From a virus: a stretch of 33,516 nt of DNA. The notes under the pieces are model-generated. The model saw only the letters and a list, made by a program, of their open reading frames with translations, ran no database searches and was not told the DNA's origin. The stretch is taken from positions 1 through 33,516 of the IMG/VR virus record IMGVR_UViG_3300024505_000010; one strand, written 5' to 3'. How positions within the stretch are numbered: the first letter of the stretch is position 1; every line of letters starts with the position of its first letter. Both the position numbers and the translations under genes were made by a program. Shown here piece after piece: positions 1 to 6,439 of this stretch.

Positions 1-127
1 CGGATAGCACGAGTCTGTATTTAGACAGCGGCGGCGCATATCCTATCGTGTTCTACACAGGAGCCACGTCCACCGAACGCGCCCGTATTACGTCTGGTGG
101 TGACGTGTATGTGGGTTCGACATCGGC
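1..127. repeat. Left copy of the 127-bp terminal overlap
   Basis: Bases 1-127 are identical to bases 33390-33516. The giant tail gene stays in the same reading frame on crossing from one copy to the other, so the contig is circular or circularly permuted, with a unit length of 33,389 bp. A length of exactly 127 equals the largest k-mer commonly used by short-read assemblers. I therefore read it as an assembly overlap and not as a biological terminal repeat. The second inference depends on the assembly method, which I cannot see. Confidence 0.95.
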
Positions 128-647
128 GTGGGCGTCCAGCCGATTTGTGTCCCAGACCGCCAGCACGTCGGCTCCGGCGGCCGAGTTCAACACGACGGGT
201 TCCACGAGCGGCTTGGCCCCGGTCTATATCTGGAACAACGCGGAGTCGGGTGACCCGTACTTTATCCAGTTCTACGACCGTGGCAATTCGCTGGCGCGGC
301 GCAACCTTGGGTACATCAACTACAAAGCTGGCCCCGGTCAGCTTCAGCTGGTTACGGTTTCCGACTACCGCATCAAGCGGGTCATCGGCACCTATGACAA
401 GTCGGGAAGCGTGTTTGACAAGATTCACGTCCACGAGGGCCACATTTACGACTCGCCAATGGCGGTGCCGTTCGTACTGGCCCACGAGTTGCAGGAGGCC
501 GTCCCCTACGCGGTGGATGGCGAGAAGGATGCGGTCAACGAGGACGGGACGGACAAGTTGCAAATGGTCGGCTATGCCTCGCTGATTCCGCTAATGCTGG
601 CTGAAATCAAATCCCTACGGGCGCGGGTCGCCGCGCTGGAGAGCTAA
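1..647 (+). CDS. Tail-tip/fibre protein, C-terminal part with S74 self-cleaving chaperone (continues from 26861)
   Basis: This is the 3' end of the gene that starts at 26861 and crosses the contig join. The frame is continuous: base 1 is the second base of a codon, and the last 214 codons plus stop lie here. The C-terminus is a Peptidase_S74 intramolecular chaperone. It has the catalytic motif SDYRIK, with Ser codon 360-362 (residue 2297 of the whole protein) and the Lys five residues later. This is followed by the usual helix-rich tail, including PFVLAHELQEAVPYAV and a last coiled-coil stretch IKSLRARVAALE. In this family the domain guides trimerisation of the fibre and then cuts itself off before the Ser, here releasing 95 residues. 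A short GTG-started ORF at 48 is only part of this frame and not a separate gene. Downstream neighbour starts 3 bases after the stop. Confidence 0.93.
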   Translation, partial: DSTSLYLDSGGAYPIVFYTGATSTERARITSGGDVYVGSTSAWASSRFVSQTASTSAPAAEFNTTGSTSGLAPVYIWNNAESGDPYFIQFYDRGNSLARRNLGYINYKAGPGQLQLVTVSDYRIKRVIGTYDKSGSVFDKIHVHEGHIYDSPMAVPFVLAHELQEAVPYAVDGEKDAVNEDGTDKLQMVGYASLIPLMLAEIKSLRARVAALES

Positions 648-650
648 CCG

Positions 651-1001
651 ATGGCCTTGACGTACTGGTGGGAGTACCCCGCGTTCGATTGCTACCCCGA
701 CAAGGACGGGTATATGGACGTGGTCTTTACGGTGCATTGGCGGTACAACGCCAAGGACGATGCTGGGCATACGGCGGTCGTGTATTCGACGCAGGCCGTC
801 CAGTATCAGGAGGGCGACCCGTTTGTCCCGTTTGCCGACCTGACGCCGGAAGTTGTGACGGGGTGGATGGTGGCGACAATGGGGGACGAGCGGATCGCCG
901 AGCTTCAGGCCAGCCTTGCGGCCCAGATTGAGCAGCAGATCAATCCATCGCAGGTCACCCTTCCTGCGCCGTGGGCATCCGCAAACACGCCAGCGGTGTA
1001 A
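651..1001 (+). CDS. Small phage protein following the fibre gene
   Basis: A 116-residue protein starting 3 bases after the fibre stop codon, so surely co-transcribed. The N-terminal half is aromatic and beta-like (MALTYWWEYPAFDCYPDKDG, then DVVFTVHWRYNAKDD). The C-terminal part is helical (ATMGDERIAELQASLAAQIEQQ). Small proteins with a similar pattern, an N-terminal YxW..MDCYP..DG..DVVFTVHWR and a helical tail, are common next to tail-fibre genes in environmental phages and are annotated only as domains of unknown function. The position suggests a role in fibre assembly or as a minor tail component, but nothing in the sequence proves it. Confidence 0.85.
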   Translation: MALTYWWEYPAFDCYPDKDGYMDVVFTVHWRYNAKDDAGHTAVVYSTQAVQYQEGDPFVPFADLTPEVVTGWMVATMGDERIAELQASLAAQIEQQINPSQVTLPAPWASANTPAV

Positions 1002-1040
1002 CTTGTCATTCTACGCGTGACATCTCTCCACCGAGGATTT

Positions 1041-2156
1041 ATGCGACTGCACTTGTTGGGCATTCCGCACACGTTGACGACCAAGGCGTTCGCGCATTGT
1101 GCGTTTACACAGAAAGTGTATAAGTTTCCCCGGATGCTGCGGCCTTTGGGGTACGAGGTCATCCACTACGGCGTGGCGGGATCGGATTCTGGGGCCGACG
1201 TGGATGTGGTCCTTATGGAGCAGGACGAACACCTGAACCTGCTCGGCCACTCGTACCACGCGCACGGCGGCGGGTTCTACGGGGACGATGCCAACTCGGA
1301 GTCCCCGCTTTACAAGCAATGGAACCTGTACGCTCGGGACGCGCTGAAGGAGTACGTCCAGCCGGGGGACTGCATCCTGCTTCCGTTCGGCCACGCTCAC
1401 GCGGCGGCGATCCGTGGATTGTCAGTGCTAAAGGCCGGAGCGTCCGCGATCGAGTCTGGCATCGGCTATTACGACACCCTGCTGCCGTGGCGCATCTACG
1501 AGAGCGAGGCCGTCCGGCACGGCTGTATGGCGAAGGAAGGGCGGCACGGGGTGACGATGGAGAGCCAGCGGCTGGAGTTCGTGGTGCCGAACAGCTATGA
1601 CGTGGACGAGTGGCCCGAGGGTCCGGGTGGGGACGAGGTGGTGTTTCTCGGGCGGCTGACCGAGGGCAAGGGTATCCGGCTCATTCTGGAACTGGCCCGG
1701 ATGCGGCCAGACCAGCGGTTTGCGCTGGCGGGGCAGGGGGACGTGTCGCTCTTTGGCGATGTGCCATCCAATGTCCGGGTGCTGGGACCGCTGACGGCAG
1801 AGCGGGCGGCGTACTTGGGGAACGCCAAGGCGATCATCGCGCCGAGCCGGTACGTCGAGCCGTTCTGCGGCACGGTGGTCGAGGCCGCGCTGTGCGGGAC
1901 GCCAGCGATTACGTCGGCGTTCGGGGCGTTCACGGAGACCGTCGCGCACAATCGGACGGGGTATCGGTGCCAGACGATGCGGGAGTTCTCCGATGCGCTT
2001 GACAAGGTTGGTGACCTGAACCGCAAGGACATCCGCGCTCGGGCGCGTCGGCTCTACGGCTTGCGGTCAGTTGGGCGGGCGTATGACGCGGTGTTTCAGG
2101 TTGTCAAGGAGCGCACCGAGGCGGGGGCGTTTCCGACCAGCGGGTGGAGTGTTTGA
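1041..2156 (+). CDS. GT-B fold glycosyltransferase (GT4-like)
   Basis: A 371-residue protein. I chose ATG 1041, which has an AGGA just upstream, over a GTG in frame at 1017. The C-terminal half carries the GT4 signature: VVFLGRLTEGKGIRLILELA for the nucleotide-sugar domain, LGPLTAERAAYLGNAKAIIAPS, then EPFCGTVVEAALCGTP with the E-x7-E motif (Glu273, Glu281). The N-terminal half (about residues 1-185) would be the acceptor domain and is divergent. Retaining glycosyltransferases of this family move a sugar from an NDP-sugar to an acceptor. Between the fibre and lysis genes, likely acceptors are a virion protein, host surface sugar, or modified DNA; the sequence does not decide. The methyltransferase at 6440 makes a C5-methyl base, not a hydroxymethyl one, so DNA glucosylation is not supported. 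Confidence 0.88.
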   Translation: MRLHLLGIPHTLTTKAFAHCAFTQKVYKFPRMLRPLGYEVIHYGVAGSDSGADVDVVLMEQDEHLNLLGHSYHAHGGGFYGDDANSESPLYKQWNLYARDALKEYVQPGDCILLPFGHAHAAAIRGLSVLKAGASAIESGIGYYDTLLPWRIYESEAVRHGCMAKEGRHGVTMESQRLEFVVPNSYDVDEWPEGPGGDEVVFLGRLTEGKGIRLILELARMRPDQRFALAGQGDVSLFGDVPSNVRVLGPLTAERAAYLGNAKAIIAPSRYVEPFCGTVVEAALCGTPAITSAFGAFTETVAHNRTGYRCQTMREFSDALDKVGDLNRKDIRARARRLYGLRSVGRAYDAVFQVVKERTEAGAFPTSGWSV

Positions 2157-2203
2157 CGGCTGTTTATTACTTTTGGGTATGACTTGACTTCCGGGAGTTG
2201 ACA

Positions 2204-2488
2204 ATGACACAAGACAAATCGAGCGTGATGCTCGTGGTGGCGGGGTTCTTCGGATCGCTCATTGCGGTCGGAAAGGCCAGCCACGGGAACCTGCGCGATA
2301 ACCTTCTGGCGGTGTCGGCGGGTACGTCGAGTGCCTATTTCCTGACCCCGGTCGTTTTTCAGGTCACGGGCGTCGAAGCCACGCAGCAAACGATGAGCGC
2401 GATGGCGTTCCTCCTCGGTGTCCTCGGACAACGTGGCGTCGAGATTGTCATTGGCAAGATTTTCCCGGAGGCGAAGCCCGATGCTTGA
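2204..2488 (+). CDS. Putative holin (small membrane protein)
   Basis: A 94-residue protein with three hydrophobic stretches (about residues 8-24, 34-52 and 60-76) and a charged C-terminus. ATG 2204 is preceded by GGGAG at 2193-2197 with good spacing; a TTG two codons earlier is less likely. It is the first gene of a cluster that continues with another membrane protein, an amidase and a coiled-coil membrane protein, which is the normal order of a lysis cassette. Holins form the lesions in the inner membrane that let the endolysin out. Family assignment rests on size, topology and position, not on a diagnostic motif. The 47 bases between the glycosyltransferase stop and this start hold a poor promoter-like sequence only. 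Confidence 0.65.
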   Translation: MTQDKSSVMLVVAGFFGSLIAVGKASHGNLRDNLLAVSAGTSSAYFLTPVVFQVTGVEATQQTMSAMAFLLGVLGQRGVEIVIGKIFPEAKPDA

Positions 2489-2822
2489 CCGACTGAACGT
2501 TCTCTCGAACGCGGTGATGGCGATTGGCTCCGGCGCGTTTTACCTGATGATCTTCAGCAACGCCGCCCCCGGCTTTGATGCGAGCAAGCAGTTCAGCAGA
2601 GTGTCCTACTGGACGGTGCGCGTCGGCCTGTCGTTCTTCGTGGCCGGGAGCCTACTGGCAACCCTGACGATGCCGCAGGTCACGCTGTCGCAGTTCATTC
2701 GGAATTTCGGCACCGCCATTCTGTTTGCGTGGGCCGCGCTCTACCACGCCAGAAAGTGGGGCGCGGTGGCTGGGATTGGCGCAAAGCATCGGGCCACGCA
2801 GACCTTCCGGGTGCCCAAGTAA
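2481..2822 (+). CDS. Small membrane protein of the lysis cassette (possible antiholin or second holin)
   Basis: A 113-residue protein with three likely membrane segments (about residues 9-27, 43-62 and 72-88) and a basic C-terminal tail. Its ATG overlaps the end of the holin-like gene by 8 bases, and GGAGG at 2467-2471 supplies the ribosome site. Its stop overlaps the amidase start by one base (TAATG). Two adjacent small membrane proteins before an endolysin often act as a holin/antiholin pair; I infer this from context only. I do not recognise a family motif. Confidence 0.75.
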   Translation: MLDRLNVLSNAVMAIGSGAFYLMIFSNAAPGFDASKQFSRVSYWTVRVGLSFFVAGSLLATLTMPQVTLSQFIRNFGTAILFAWAALYHARKWGAVAGIGAKHRATQTFRVPK

Positions 2823-3277
2823 TGCCGCCCGTCACGCATCCGTCCCCGAACCACAACACCCGTGGGACCAAGAAGATTCGGCTGGTCGTGCTTCACGCCG
2901 ACGCGTCCCCGAATGAGAAGGGGTGCCTGTCGTGGCTCCAGTCGAGCGAGTCCAAGGTCAGCTATCACGTCCTGATTGGGCGCGACGGGGCCGTGTATCG
3001 CTGCGTCCCGGATGACCGGCGGGCGTGGCACGCTGGCAAGGCGGTCTGGGAAGGCGAGAAGGATGTGAACGGTATTTCGCTTGGCATCGCGTTCAGCAAT
3101 CGCAACGACGGCATCGAAGCCTTGACGATGAAGCAAATCGCCGCCGCGCAGTCGGTCATCAAGGACTGGCAAAAGACCTACGGGCCGATGCCGGTGACCA
3201 CCCACGCGCAGGTCTCGCCGGGGCGTAAGAACGACCCCGAGAAGGTGCCGGGGTTCAAGCTGTCGGACTATGCCTAA
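2822..3277 (+). CDS. N-acetylmuramoyl-L-alanine amidase (endolysin, Amidase_2 / T7 lysozyme type)
   Basis: A 151-residue protein, the usual size for a single-domain T7-like lysozyme. It cuts the amide bond between N-acetylmuramic acid and L-alanine in peptidoglycan. Visible zinc-site and catalytic features are His25 in VVLHADAS, Tyr48-His49 in SYHVLIGRDGAVYRCV, His70 in AWHAG, His128 in THAQVSPGRKNDP, Lys136 and Asp138. His25, His128 and Asp138 are the expected zinc ligands and Lys136 matches the conserved lysine of the family. There is no signal peptide, so it would need a holin to reach the wall. The gene starts inside the preceding stop (TAATG) and overlaps the next gene by 8 bases, so lysis proteins are translationally coupled. 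Confidence 0.93.
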   Translation: MPPVTHPSPNHNTRGTKKIRLVVLHADASPNEKGCLSWLQSSESKVSYHVLIGRDGAVYRCVPDDRRAWHAGKAVWEGEKDVNGISLGIAFSNRNDGIEALTMKQIAAAQSVIKDWQKTYGPMPVTTHAQVSPGRKNDPEKVPGFKLSDYA

Positions 3278-3839
3278 AGGGTTGTGGGCCGCGATCCTCT
3301 TGGTCGCGGTCGTGGCGTGGGCGTTGGCGTCGGGGGTCGGGATGCGGAAGCGGCAAGCGGCGTGGCAGCGCACCGTGGACAGCTTGACGGTCACGCTGGA
3401 TAGCACCCGAGCGCAATACAGCATCGAAAAACGCCGCGCTGACTCGGTCACCCACGCGGTGCGTCAAGCGGGCCACAAGGTCGCTGAAGCCTCCGAGGAC
3501 TTGCGGGGGCGGCTTGATACGGCCCGAGCCGTCTTGGGCGATTCTGCGGCCAGCCAGACCCGTTTACGGCTGACCCTCGCGGCCACGATCACGGCGTCGG
3601 AGCGACTTCGGGCCGAGGTCTTGACATATCAGGAAAAGATTGACACCCTTGTCGCAGCGCACCTTTCCGAGCGTCAAGCCGCCGAGCGTCAGATGCAGAC
3701 GTTGCAAGCGGTGGTGGACGTACAGGCGAGGGCGTTGGAGGAGGGGCGTTGTTCGAGCTTCGTCGGGCAATGTCCGACCCGATGGCAAGCGTTCGGGATT
3801 GGCGTGGTGGTCGCCGTCGTGGTCTCGGTGCTATTGTGA
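3270..3839 (+). CDS. Spanin-like coiled-coil protein with membrane segments at both ends
   Basis: A 189-residue protein with an N-terminal membrane segment (about residues 4-24), a long charged heptad-rich middle (about 28-160), a Cys161/Cys168 pair and a second hydrophobic segment at the extreme C-terminus (about 174-189). It overlaps the amidase gene by 8 bases, the usual place of Rz-like spanins, which disrupt the outer membrane at the end of lysis. An ordinary i-spanin has one N-terminal anchor and a partner lipoprotein. A unimolecular spanin has an N-terminal lipobox and a C-terminal anchor. This protein has neither arrangement: no lipobox Cys is seen near the N-terminus, and no embedded lipoprotein gene is seen in other frames. 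Spanin function is inferred from topology and position. Confidence 0.8.
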   Translation: MPKGLWAAILLVAVVAWALASGVGMRKRQAAWQRTVDSLTVTLDSTRAQYSIEKRRADSVTHAVRQAGHKVAEASEDLRGRLDTARAVLGDSAASQTRLRLTLAATITASERLRAEVLTYQEKIDTLVAAHLSERQAAERQMQTLQAVVDVQARALEEGRCSSFVGQCPTRWQAFGIGVVVAVVVSVLL

Positions 3840-3842
3840 GGG

Positions 3843-4061
3843 ATGCCGTGTATGCCTCATTGTGTCCGGGTATTCTGCCCCGCGTGTCTGGGCGAGAGTA
3901 CCGATCCAGCCAAGCCCCCGTGCCTCGCGTGTCTCTGCGGCGGCCACATCGACATCAATCGTAACCCTGACGGCTCGGTCCCGGCGTACCACCCGGACGG
4001 CGCGGTGGTGCAAGAGTGGGTCGATGCGCTTCTCCCCGAATGGCCGCTCGCAACGACCTAA
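3843..4061 (+). CDS. Small cysteine-rich (zinc-ribbon-like) protein
   Basis: A 72-residue protein starting 3 bases after the preceding stop. It has closely spaced cysteines (PCMPHC near the start, then CPAC and CLACLC before GGHIDINRNPDG), which look like a zinc-binding knuckle, followed by PAYHPDGAVVQEWVDALLPEW. The end overlaps the start of the metallophosphoesterase gene by 22 bases in another frame. No family is recognised. Phages often carry such mini zinc proteins in early or accessory blocks, and a protein- or nucleic-acid-binding role is only a guess. Confidence 0.7.
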   Translation: MPCMPHCVRVFCPACLGESTDPAKPPCLACLCGGHIDINRNPDGSVPAYHPDGAVVQEWVDALLPEWPLATT

Positions 4062-5392
4062 TCCAATGGACCGAGCGCGAGGTCTTGCGCCTCGCCGCCC
4101 TCTCCGCACAAGGGGTCGCCGCTCCCGTCGTCGCTGATACGCTCAACGCCGAGTTCCACGGCGGGAAGCAGGTCCGCACGGTCAGCGCGGTACAACTGAA
4201 ACGGGGCAAGCATCGCATCAAGGTGGGCGAGAAGCCCGTCCGCGTGGTGCCGGTCCCGGAGCGGGAGCAGTCGGTCGAGCAGACCGCAGGGCCGGATGGG
4301 ATCGAAGCCCGCGCCAACGGATCGCGCATCAAGACGGTGGACGACCTGTTGGCGCATATCGACGCGGACTTGTTGCGGTTCGAGGTGGCCGAGAGTCAGG
4401 CGACCAAGTACGAGGTGGCGACCCGCAATCCTGTGGACGGGAAGGTGTCGGTCACCGAACTCCACCGCGTGTACGTCAAGCTCAAGCCCAAGGCGGGGCC
4501 GACGCTTGAGGAGCGGTTGGAGGCGGTCATCGCTGGGGCGTTCGCGATCCGCAAGCCGATGGCTGCGCAAGCCCCGATCAGCGGAAAGGCGCGGCCTGAC
4601 CTGTTGCAGGGCGTGGTGATTGCTGACCCGCACGTGGCAAAACTGGCGTGGGGTGATGGGACAGGGAGCCAGAGCTACGACACAAACATCGCCATTCGGA
4701 CCATCCGCGACGGCGTCACGGCTTTGCTTGACGCGGGCCGGGAGCGGCGTATCGGGGTCCGGCATCTCTGGTTGTTGGGTGATTATTTCCACCACGACGG
4801 GCAGGGCGCGACGACCAAAGGTACCGCGCTCGATTACGACACCCGCGTCCAACAGATGCTCACACGCGGGTCCGAGGTGCTATTCGACCTGATTGCGGCC
4901 AGCGCGGAACAGGTGCCGACGCGGGTCATCTTGGTCCCCGGCAACCACGATCGAACGCTGACGTGGGCTTTGCAACGGATCCTGCTGTCCGAGTTCAAGC
5001 GGCACAAAGGCGTGTCGATTGACGACTCAGCAACCACGACCAAGTACGTTCAGCACGGCAAGGTGCTGATTGGCTTGGATCACGGCGACAAGGGAAAGAA
5101 GCGGCTGGCCGAGGTAATGGCCGCGCAATGTGCCGTGGAGTGGGGTCAGACGATCTACCGCGAGATGCACACCGGCCACCTGCACGGCAAGGCGGCGATT
5201 GAGACGTTCGGCGGGGTGACGGTACGGACCCACGCCGCGCTGTGCCCGCCGGACCAATACCACGCAGATGAGAAGTTTTCGGTCTCCCCCCGGATGATTG
5301 AGGGGTTTATATATCACGCCGGGGGTGCGTTGGTGGGGTCGGACGCGTGGAGTCCCGACCTCCACGCCAAGCCGAGGCGGGGGACGATATGA
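4040..5392 (+). CDS. Calcineurin-like metallophosphoesterase with N-terminal HTH-like region
   Basis: A 450-residue protein (ATG 4040 chosen; a GTG at 4016 would add eight residues). The C-terminal half has the full set of metallophosphoesterase motifs: Asp196-x-His198 in IADPH, Gly247-Asp248 in GDYFHHD, Gly301-Asn-His-Asp304 in VPGNHD, an LDHGD, and Gly379-His-x-His382 in HTGHLHG. These residues hold two divalent metals in enzymes that cut phosphodiesters, such as Mre11/SbcD-type nucleases and phosphodiesterases. The first 60 residues (TEREVLRLAALSAQGVAAPVVADTLN, split here as a motif) look like a helix-turn-helix; about residues 60-190 are of no known type. A DNA-processing role is plausible, but the substrate is not shown. 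Confidence 0.88.
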   Translation: MAARNDLIQWTEREVLRLAALSAQGVAAPVVADTLNAEFHGGKQVRTVSAVQLKRGKHRIKVGEKPVRVVPVPEREQSVEQTAGPDGIEARANGSRIKTVDDLLAHIDADLLRFEVAESQATKYEVATRNPVDGKVSVTELHRVYVKLKPKAGPTLEERLEAVIAGAFAIRKPMAAQAPISGKARPDLLQGVVIADPHVAKLAWGDGTGSQSYDTNIAIRTIRDGVTALLDAGRERRIGVRHLWLLGDYFHHDGQGATTKGTALDYDTRVQQMLTRGSEVLFDLIAASAEQVPTRVILVPGNHDRTLTWALQRILLSEFKRHKGVSIDDSATTTKYVQHGKVLIGLDHGDKGKKRLAEVMAAQCAVEWGQTIYREMHTGHLHGKAAIETFGGVTVRTHAALCPPDQYHADEKFSVSPRMIEGFIYHAGGALVGSDAWSPDLHAKPRRGTI

Positions 5393-5637
5393 CCGAGTCA
5401 GTTGACAAGGACAGCCAGCCCCGGCCCAAGTGCGGGTCGGGTCATCCCATCCCGTGCCCGGAGCGGAAGGCCGAGATGTTGCGCGGCCAGTTCTTCTACC
5501 TCTGGGGCATCGGCTGGCTCTGGCTCCGATCCAAGGACGTGGCGACCCCGTGGGAGCGGTGCCCGTGGTGCTGGGGCAAGCTGCCGACGATGGAGCAGGC
5601 CGTCCTGCGCTTGATGCTTGGCAAGGAGTGGGAATGA
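5389..5637 (+). CDS. Small protein with two Cys pairs (zinc-ribbon-like)
   Basis: An 82-residue protein whose ATG overlaps the metallophosphoesterase stop (ATGA). Cysteines fall as CGSGHPIPCPE near residue 15-25 and CPWC about residue 60, separated by a Trp-rich hydrophobic stretch (FFYLWGIGWLWLR). This fits a small treble-clef or ribbon zinc site, but the tryptophan-rich segment could also touch a membrane. No known family is recognised. It is coupled to both neighbours. Confidence 0.75.
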   Translation: MTESVDKDSQPRPKCGSGHPIPCPERKAEMLRGQFFYLWGIGWLWLRSKDVATPWERCPWCWGKLPTMEQAVLRLMLGKEWE

Positions 5638-5927
5638 GCCGCCGCCGCCAAAAGCCCAATGTGTTCGCCAACCGCACCGCCGAGGTCGCGATCCAGCGGA
5701 ACGGGTTGTCCATCAGCATCGGCTCGGTCCCCGCGAGTGACGCCGGGGTGGTTGCCAAGGAGTTGCTTGACCTCCTGCGGACGTTGGAGCGAGCCGGATA
5801 CGAGGAGTTGGTGATTGACGCCGGGGCGTTGCACGGGGGCGGGTTTGACACCCCGGACGAGGACGGTGTTGAGGATTGGGTAATGCCGCCGGAAGCCAAA
5901 AAGCGCGGGATTGGTTTTCACGCTTGA
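5634..5927 (+). CDS. Hypothetical protein, last gene of the 651-5927 block
   Basis: A 97-residue protein starting in an ATGA overlap. It begins with a basic segment (MSRRRQKPNVFANR), then a strand/helix region (ISIGSVPASDAGVVAKELLDLLRTLERAGYEELVIDAG) and an acidic tail region (FDTPDEDGVEDWVMPPEAKK). No family is recognised. It ends directly at a candidate promoter (5924-5952) and a long non-coding region, so it is probably the last gene of the transcript that comes from the tail genes. Confidence 0.75.
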   Translation: MSRRRQKPNVFANRTAEVAIQRNGLSISIGSVPASDAGVVAKELLDLLRTLERAGYEELVIDAGALHGGGFDTPDEDGVEDWVMPPEAKKRGIGFHA

Positions 5928-5952
5928 CCTGTGGTGATGCGTAGTGTATCGT
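5924..5952 (+). promoter_or_regulatory. Candidate sigma-70-type promoter ahead of the structured non-coding region
   Basis: TTGACC at 5924-5929, a 17-base spacer, and TATCGT at 5947-5952. Transcription would start near 5959, right at the first hairpin of the structured stretch. The -10 box is imperfect (TAT then CGT), so this is weaker than the promoter at 6381. The -35 box overlaps the last codons of the preceding gene. It lacks the CAAG spacer motif shared by the promoters at 6381, 7946 and 11767. Confidence 0.45.
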
Positions 5953-5955
5953 AGA

Positions 5956-6128
5956 GCAACGCGATGTTAGGGCATTGCGTACAGCAGTAAAAACAGAGGC
6001 CCCACCGATTCCGATGCCACGCGCTTGATCGCCGTGGACCCTACTCGGAACACGGGGGGCTTCGCTGTTTTTGTGAAACGCTGCGGGCCTACTCTCGGTC
6101 TCCCGCAGGTCGGTAAAACGGATTACCG
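5956..6128 (+). ncRNA. Candidate structured RNA (four consecutive hairpins)
   Basis: No convincing gene covers 5928-6439. Within it, 5956-6128 folds almost entirely. Hairpin I pairs 5956-5962 with 5972-5978 (one mismatch). Hairpin II is an extended rod: 5989-5996 with 6065-6072, 5997-6003 with 6056-6062, 6005-6007 with 6053-6055, 6009-6014 with 6045-6050, 6017-6021 with 6033-6037, and two inner pairs, about 31 pairs in all. Hairpin III pairs 6081-6087 with 6102-6108 (7 bp, perfect). Hairpin IV pairs 6111-6116 with 6123-6128 (6 bp, perfect). The foot of the rod is A-rich on the left and ends in TTTTT on the right. I do not recognise a known RNA family. A DNA element such as an origin is an alternative. 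The rest (6129-6380) has further short stems but nothing decisive. Confidence 0.45.
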
Positions 6129-6380
6129 GCGCACAATCCTGACCGTGCCAGTTGGACCCGATAAACAAATCCACGCTCTGTCAGCCTACAACGTGGTCGG
6201 TCGTCTTGGGTCATTGCTGGGAGCTACACGGGGGCACAGCGGCCCCGCAGGTCACCCGTCGAGGGGATCTCACCACAGCCGGGGTGAGCATCGCAGACGG
6301 CCCCACCGCTGGCCTTCCGTCCCGCGCAGGACCGCTACCCCCGTTGACGACCGGGAATGGCCCCGGCAGAACCATAAGCA

Positions 6381-6409
6381 TTGACACGCGCCAAGGGATA
6401 GTGTACAAT
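6381..6409 (+). promoter_or_regulatory. Strong sigma-70-type promoter for the methyltransferase
   Basis: TTGACA at 6381-6386 (consensus -35), a 17-base spacer, and TACAAT at 6404-6409 (five of six matches to TATAAT). The start site would be near 6416, giving a short leader before the methyltransferase ATG at 6440, which has an AAGGGA ribosome site at 6429-6434. The spacer contains CAAG nine bases after the -35 box, as in the promoters at 7946 and 11767. Confidence 0.85.
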
Positions 6410-6439
6410 GGGCTCGCCACCTTCTATCAAGGGAAACCA

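Noticed and set aside
1-127. The terminal repeat as a biological direct terminal repeat
   Set aside because: It lies inside a structural gene, far from the terminase, and its length equals a common assembler k-mer.
2153-2183. A promoter ahead of the holin-like gene (TTGACG and TATGAC)
   Set aside because: With a 17-base spacer the -10 box is GGTATG, and the better box requires 19 bases; too weak to list.
3640-4137. An o-spanin gene embedded in or after the spanin-like gene in another frame
   Set aside because: The product has no lipobox or signal peptide and has the Arg/Ser/Trp-rich makeup of a shadow frame.
6025-6384. A TTG-started ORF whose start (IAVDPTRNTGGFAVF) faintly resembles a RuvC-like nuclease
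   Set aside because: The resemblance ends after about 15 residues, the rest is low-complexity His/Arg/Pro-rich, and the beginning lies within the base-paired rod. I treat it as chance.
6152-6439. In-frame N-terminal extension of the methyltransferase from a TTG at 6152
   Set aside because: The stretch has no family features, contains the strong promoter at 6381-6409, and the methyltransferase motif I begins right after ATG 6440, which has its own ribosome site.
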